Source: JAZRYE01 sp045600585 (GTDB lineage Bacteria > Bacillota_I > Bacilli_A > RFN20 > CAG-826). Taken from it: a DNA stretch of 64,000 bases. The notes below the pieces were generated by a model that saw only the letters and a list, made by a program, of their open reading frames with translations, ran no database searches and was not told the DNA's origin. The position numbers and the translations under genes are program-made. Positions 62,606-64,000 of this stretch are shown in pieces. The stretch is taken from assembly GCA_045600585.1 (NCBI GenBank), contig JAZRYE010000018.1:1-64000 (forward strand), in the 5' to 3' direction. Each line of letters begins with the position of its first letter. The stretch's first letter is position 1.

Positions 62606-64000
62606 TTATTCTTCTCCTTCAAATTCTAGAATCATGTTCTCGGCTTTAGGCAATCTACCTATTTGTGCGAGATTTGTGTAATATTGTTGAACATTAACCG
62701 ATTCGACTCTAGTTAATGCATAGACAAACATTTTTTTGCCAAAGATGTTCTCAATGACATTTTGTAAATCAGCTTGAATATCGATCATGTTTGCTTTTTC
62801 AGCAAGGTTTGGTAATGGATATTCAACGACAATAATTTTGTTACTTGCTACTAATAAGTGCCCATCTGTAAGTAGTGTAGCGGCTTTTCCTAATGTTGGA
62901 TGAGTGGATAATTTCTTAATTTTTGCCCATTCAACAAGCATGGAATTCTTAATATCTTTTTTACTATTAACAAGGACTTTAAGCATGAGTTCACTATCAA
63001 TTTTGAAGTGATCATCTTCTCTTGTTCCTTTTAATTCGATTATTTCTTTGTTCATCGTAACAGGAGTGTCACCTGATAAATCAAATAACGATACTTCTTC
63101 TTCAACTGGTTTAGCTTCAACAGTTGGTTTTGGAGTAGGAACAACTTTCTCTTGTTCTCTTTTTAATAATTCGATAGGTGCTTCTCTAACCACTGGTTTA
63201 ACAGGTTCTTGTCTAACGAATGGTTTTGGTTCAGGCATTCTTCTTACTGGTTCATTATCATCAATGACATTCATAGAAGATAGTTTTAATAAAGTAACTT
63301 CGAATAACGGAGTAATAGCGGTGACATTCTTATAGTCTTTTAATGTTTCCATCAATACTTCAATCATTTTAAGAACGTTGTTTTGCTTTGTTTTATTAGC
63401 TACTTCAACAACTTGTTCGGCATTTAATTGTTCTAAATACTTTGTATCAAATGTTGTTTGATAGATGAGGATGTCTTTTAAGATCATTAATAAGTCGTTT
63501 GTTAATCTCTTAATGTCTGTTCCTCTACCAATATATTGAGATAATCTAGTTAAAACATCAGAGACATTGCCATCTAAGATGGAATAAATAAGATTAATTT
63601 TTTCTTCGGTTGATTCAAGTGCGAACATTTCTAAAATGTCTTCAACATTTAATCTACCGCCTGAATATGTTAATACTTGATCTAAAATGGATAAGGCATC
63701 ACGCATACCTCCATCTGCTAAAGAGATGATAAGGTTAACTGCTTCATCGTTATAAACAATATCTTCTGATTCAAGAATAACCCTAATTCTTTCTTTAATG
63801 TCATCATCACTTACTTTAGTAAAGTCATATCTTTGACATCTAGAAAGAATGGTAGGAAGAATCTTATGTGGTTCAGTTGTAGCTAAGATGAAAATAACGT
63901 GTTCTGGTGGTTCTTCTAATGTTTTTAATAAAGCATTAAACGCACCAGTAGACATCATATGAACTTCGTCGATGATATAGACTTTATATCTTCCGAGAAT
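62606..64000 (-). CDS. dnaX: DNA polymerase III subunits gamma/tau (N-terminus outside window)
   Basis: The frame continues past the right edge; the first residues seen are ILGRYKVYIIDEVHMMS, so the Walker B region is inside and Walker A outside. Also visible: LKTLEEPPEHVIFILATTEP and PTILSRCQRYDF (sensor 1 and SRC), domain III, then a Pro/Lys/Glu-rich linker and a tau-type C-terminal domain. I see no obvious slippery site for a gamma form. About 465 residues are inside the window. Confidence 0.96.
   Translation of the reverse strand: MLGRYKVYIIDEVHMMSTGAFNALLKTLEEPPEHVIFILATTEPHKILPTILSRCQRYDFTKVSDDDIKERIRVILESEDIVYNDEAVNLIISLADGGMRDALSILDQVLTYSGGRLNVEDILEMFALESTEEKINLIYSILDGNVSDVLTRLSQYIGRGTDIKRLTNDLLMILKDILIYQTTFDTKYLEQLNAEQVVEVANKTKQNNVLKMIEVLMETLKDYKNVTAITPLFEVTLLKLSSMNVIDDNEPVRRMPEPKPFVRQEPVKPVVREAPIELLKREQEKVVPTPKPTVEAKPVEEEVSLFDLSGDTPVTMNKEIIELKGTREDDHFKIDSELMLKVLVNSKKDIKNSMLVEWAKIKKLSTHPTLGKAATLLTDGHLLVASNKIIVVEYPLPNLAEKANMIDIQADLQNVIENIFGKKMFVYALTRVESVNVQQYYTNLAQIGRLPKAENMILEFEGEE

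Noticed and set aside
1..64000. Prophage, transposon or defence island
   Set aside because: No integrase, transposase, phage structural or restriction-type gene is visible; most genes are housekeeping in conserved order.

Overview
The window is origin-proximal chromosome from a low-GC, Bacillus-related bacterium (Bacillota/Bacilli), probably one of the genome-reduced lineages near Erysipelotrichales, RF39 or Acholeplasma. Evidence: very AT-rich intergenic DNA; the dnaA-dnaN-yaaA-recF-gyrB-gyrA block; rpmH-rnpA-yidC-jag-mnmE on the other side of the origin; and shortened versions of two Bacillus clusters, tatD-rnmV-rsmA-ispE-glmU without the sporulation and purR genes, and dnaX-ybaB-recR-tmk-holB-ricT-rsmI without yabA. 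TGA is a real stop codon, so this is not a UGA=Trp mollicute, although TGA appears only at tightly coupled gene junctions. I see no tRNA, rRNA, CRISPR array, prophage or insertion sequence.

Layout. 1-5.6 kb (minus): metG, rpmE, a PlsC-like acyltransferase with a zinc ribbon, a small zinc-ribbon protein, an unrecognised 483-aa protein and a cupin. 5.7-8.7 kb (plus): GT2/GtrA glycosyltransferase, DegV protein, alpha/beta hydrolase with a Cys nucleophile. 8.7-9.8 kb (minus): GT4 glycosyltransferase. 10-12.7 kb (plus): tldD-tldE protease pair. 12.8-20.1 kb (minus): two unknown anchored proteins, a degenerate site-2-protease-like protein, and an Exp7-type P-type ATPase-psuG-tetR-iron alcohol dehydrogenase operon. 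20.2-31 kb (minus): tadA, SRP RNA, serS, gyrA, gyrB, recF, yaaA, dnaN, dnaA. About 31.0 kb: oriC with TTTTCCACA-type DnaA boxes. 31.2-40.5 kb (plus): rpmH, rnpA, yidC, jag, mnmE, tatD, rnmV, rsmA, ispE, a truncated glmU, a small repeat protein and a ROK glucokinase. 40.5-43.7 kb (minus): CBM9-like protein and pyruvate phosphate dikinase. 43.9-52.2 kb (plus): FGGY kinase with a 48-aa partner, DegV, EAL protein, an RNA-rich gap, ATP-grasp enzyme, RluA synthase, TrkA-C membrane protein. 52.2-54 kb (minus): typA. 54.1-58.1 kb (plus): YfhO-like protein and RsuA. 58.1-64 kb (minus): rsmI, ricT, holB, tmk, recR, ybaB, dnaX (runs off the edge).

Together the genes cover replication initiation and clamp loading, supercoiling, tRNA and rRNA modification, membrane insertion, glycolipid-type membrane modification, and sugar/pyruvate metabolism. 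Genes on both sides of oriC point away from it. The most notable patterns are: a recurring leaderless-type promoter (a -10 box 6-12 nt before ATG, no ribosome binding site) at eight genes, sometimes with the -35 box inside the preceding terminator hairpin; an SRP RNA that abuts tadA and appears to supply its ribosome binding site; a GlmU lacking its acetyltransferase half; a RicT with a 95-residue Asn/Gln tail; and a 363-nt gap that probably holds a small RNA.
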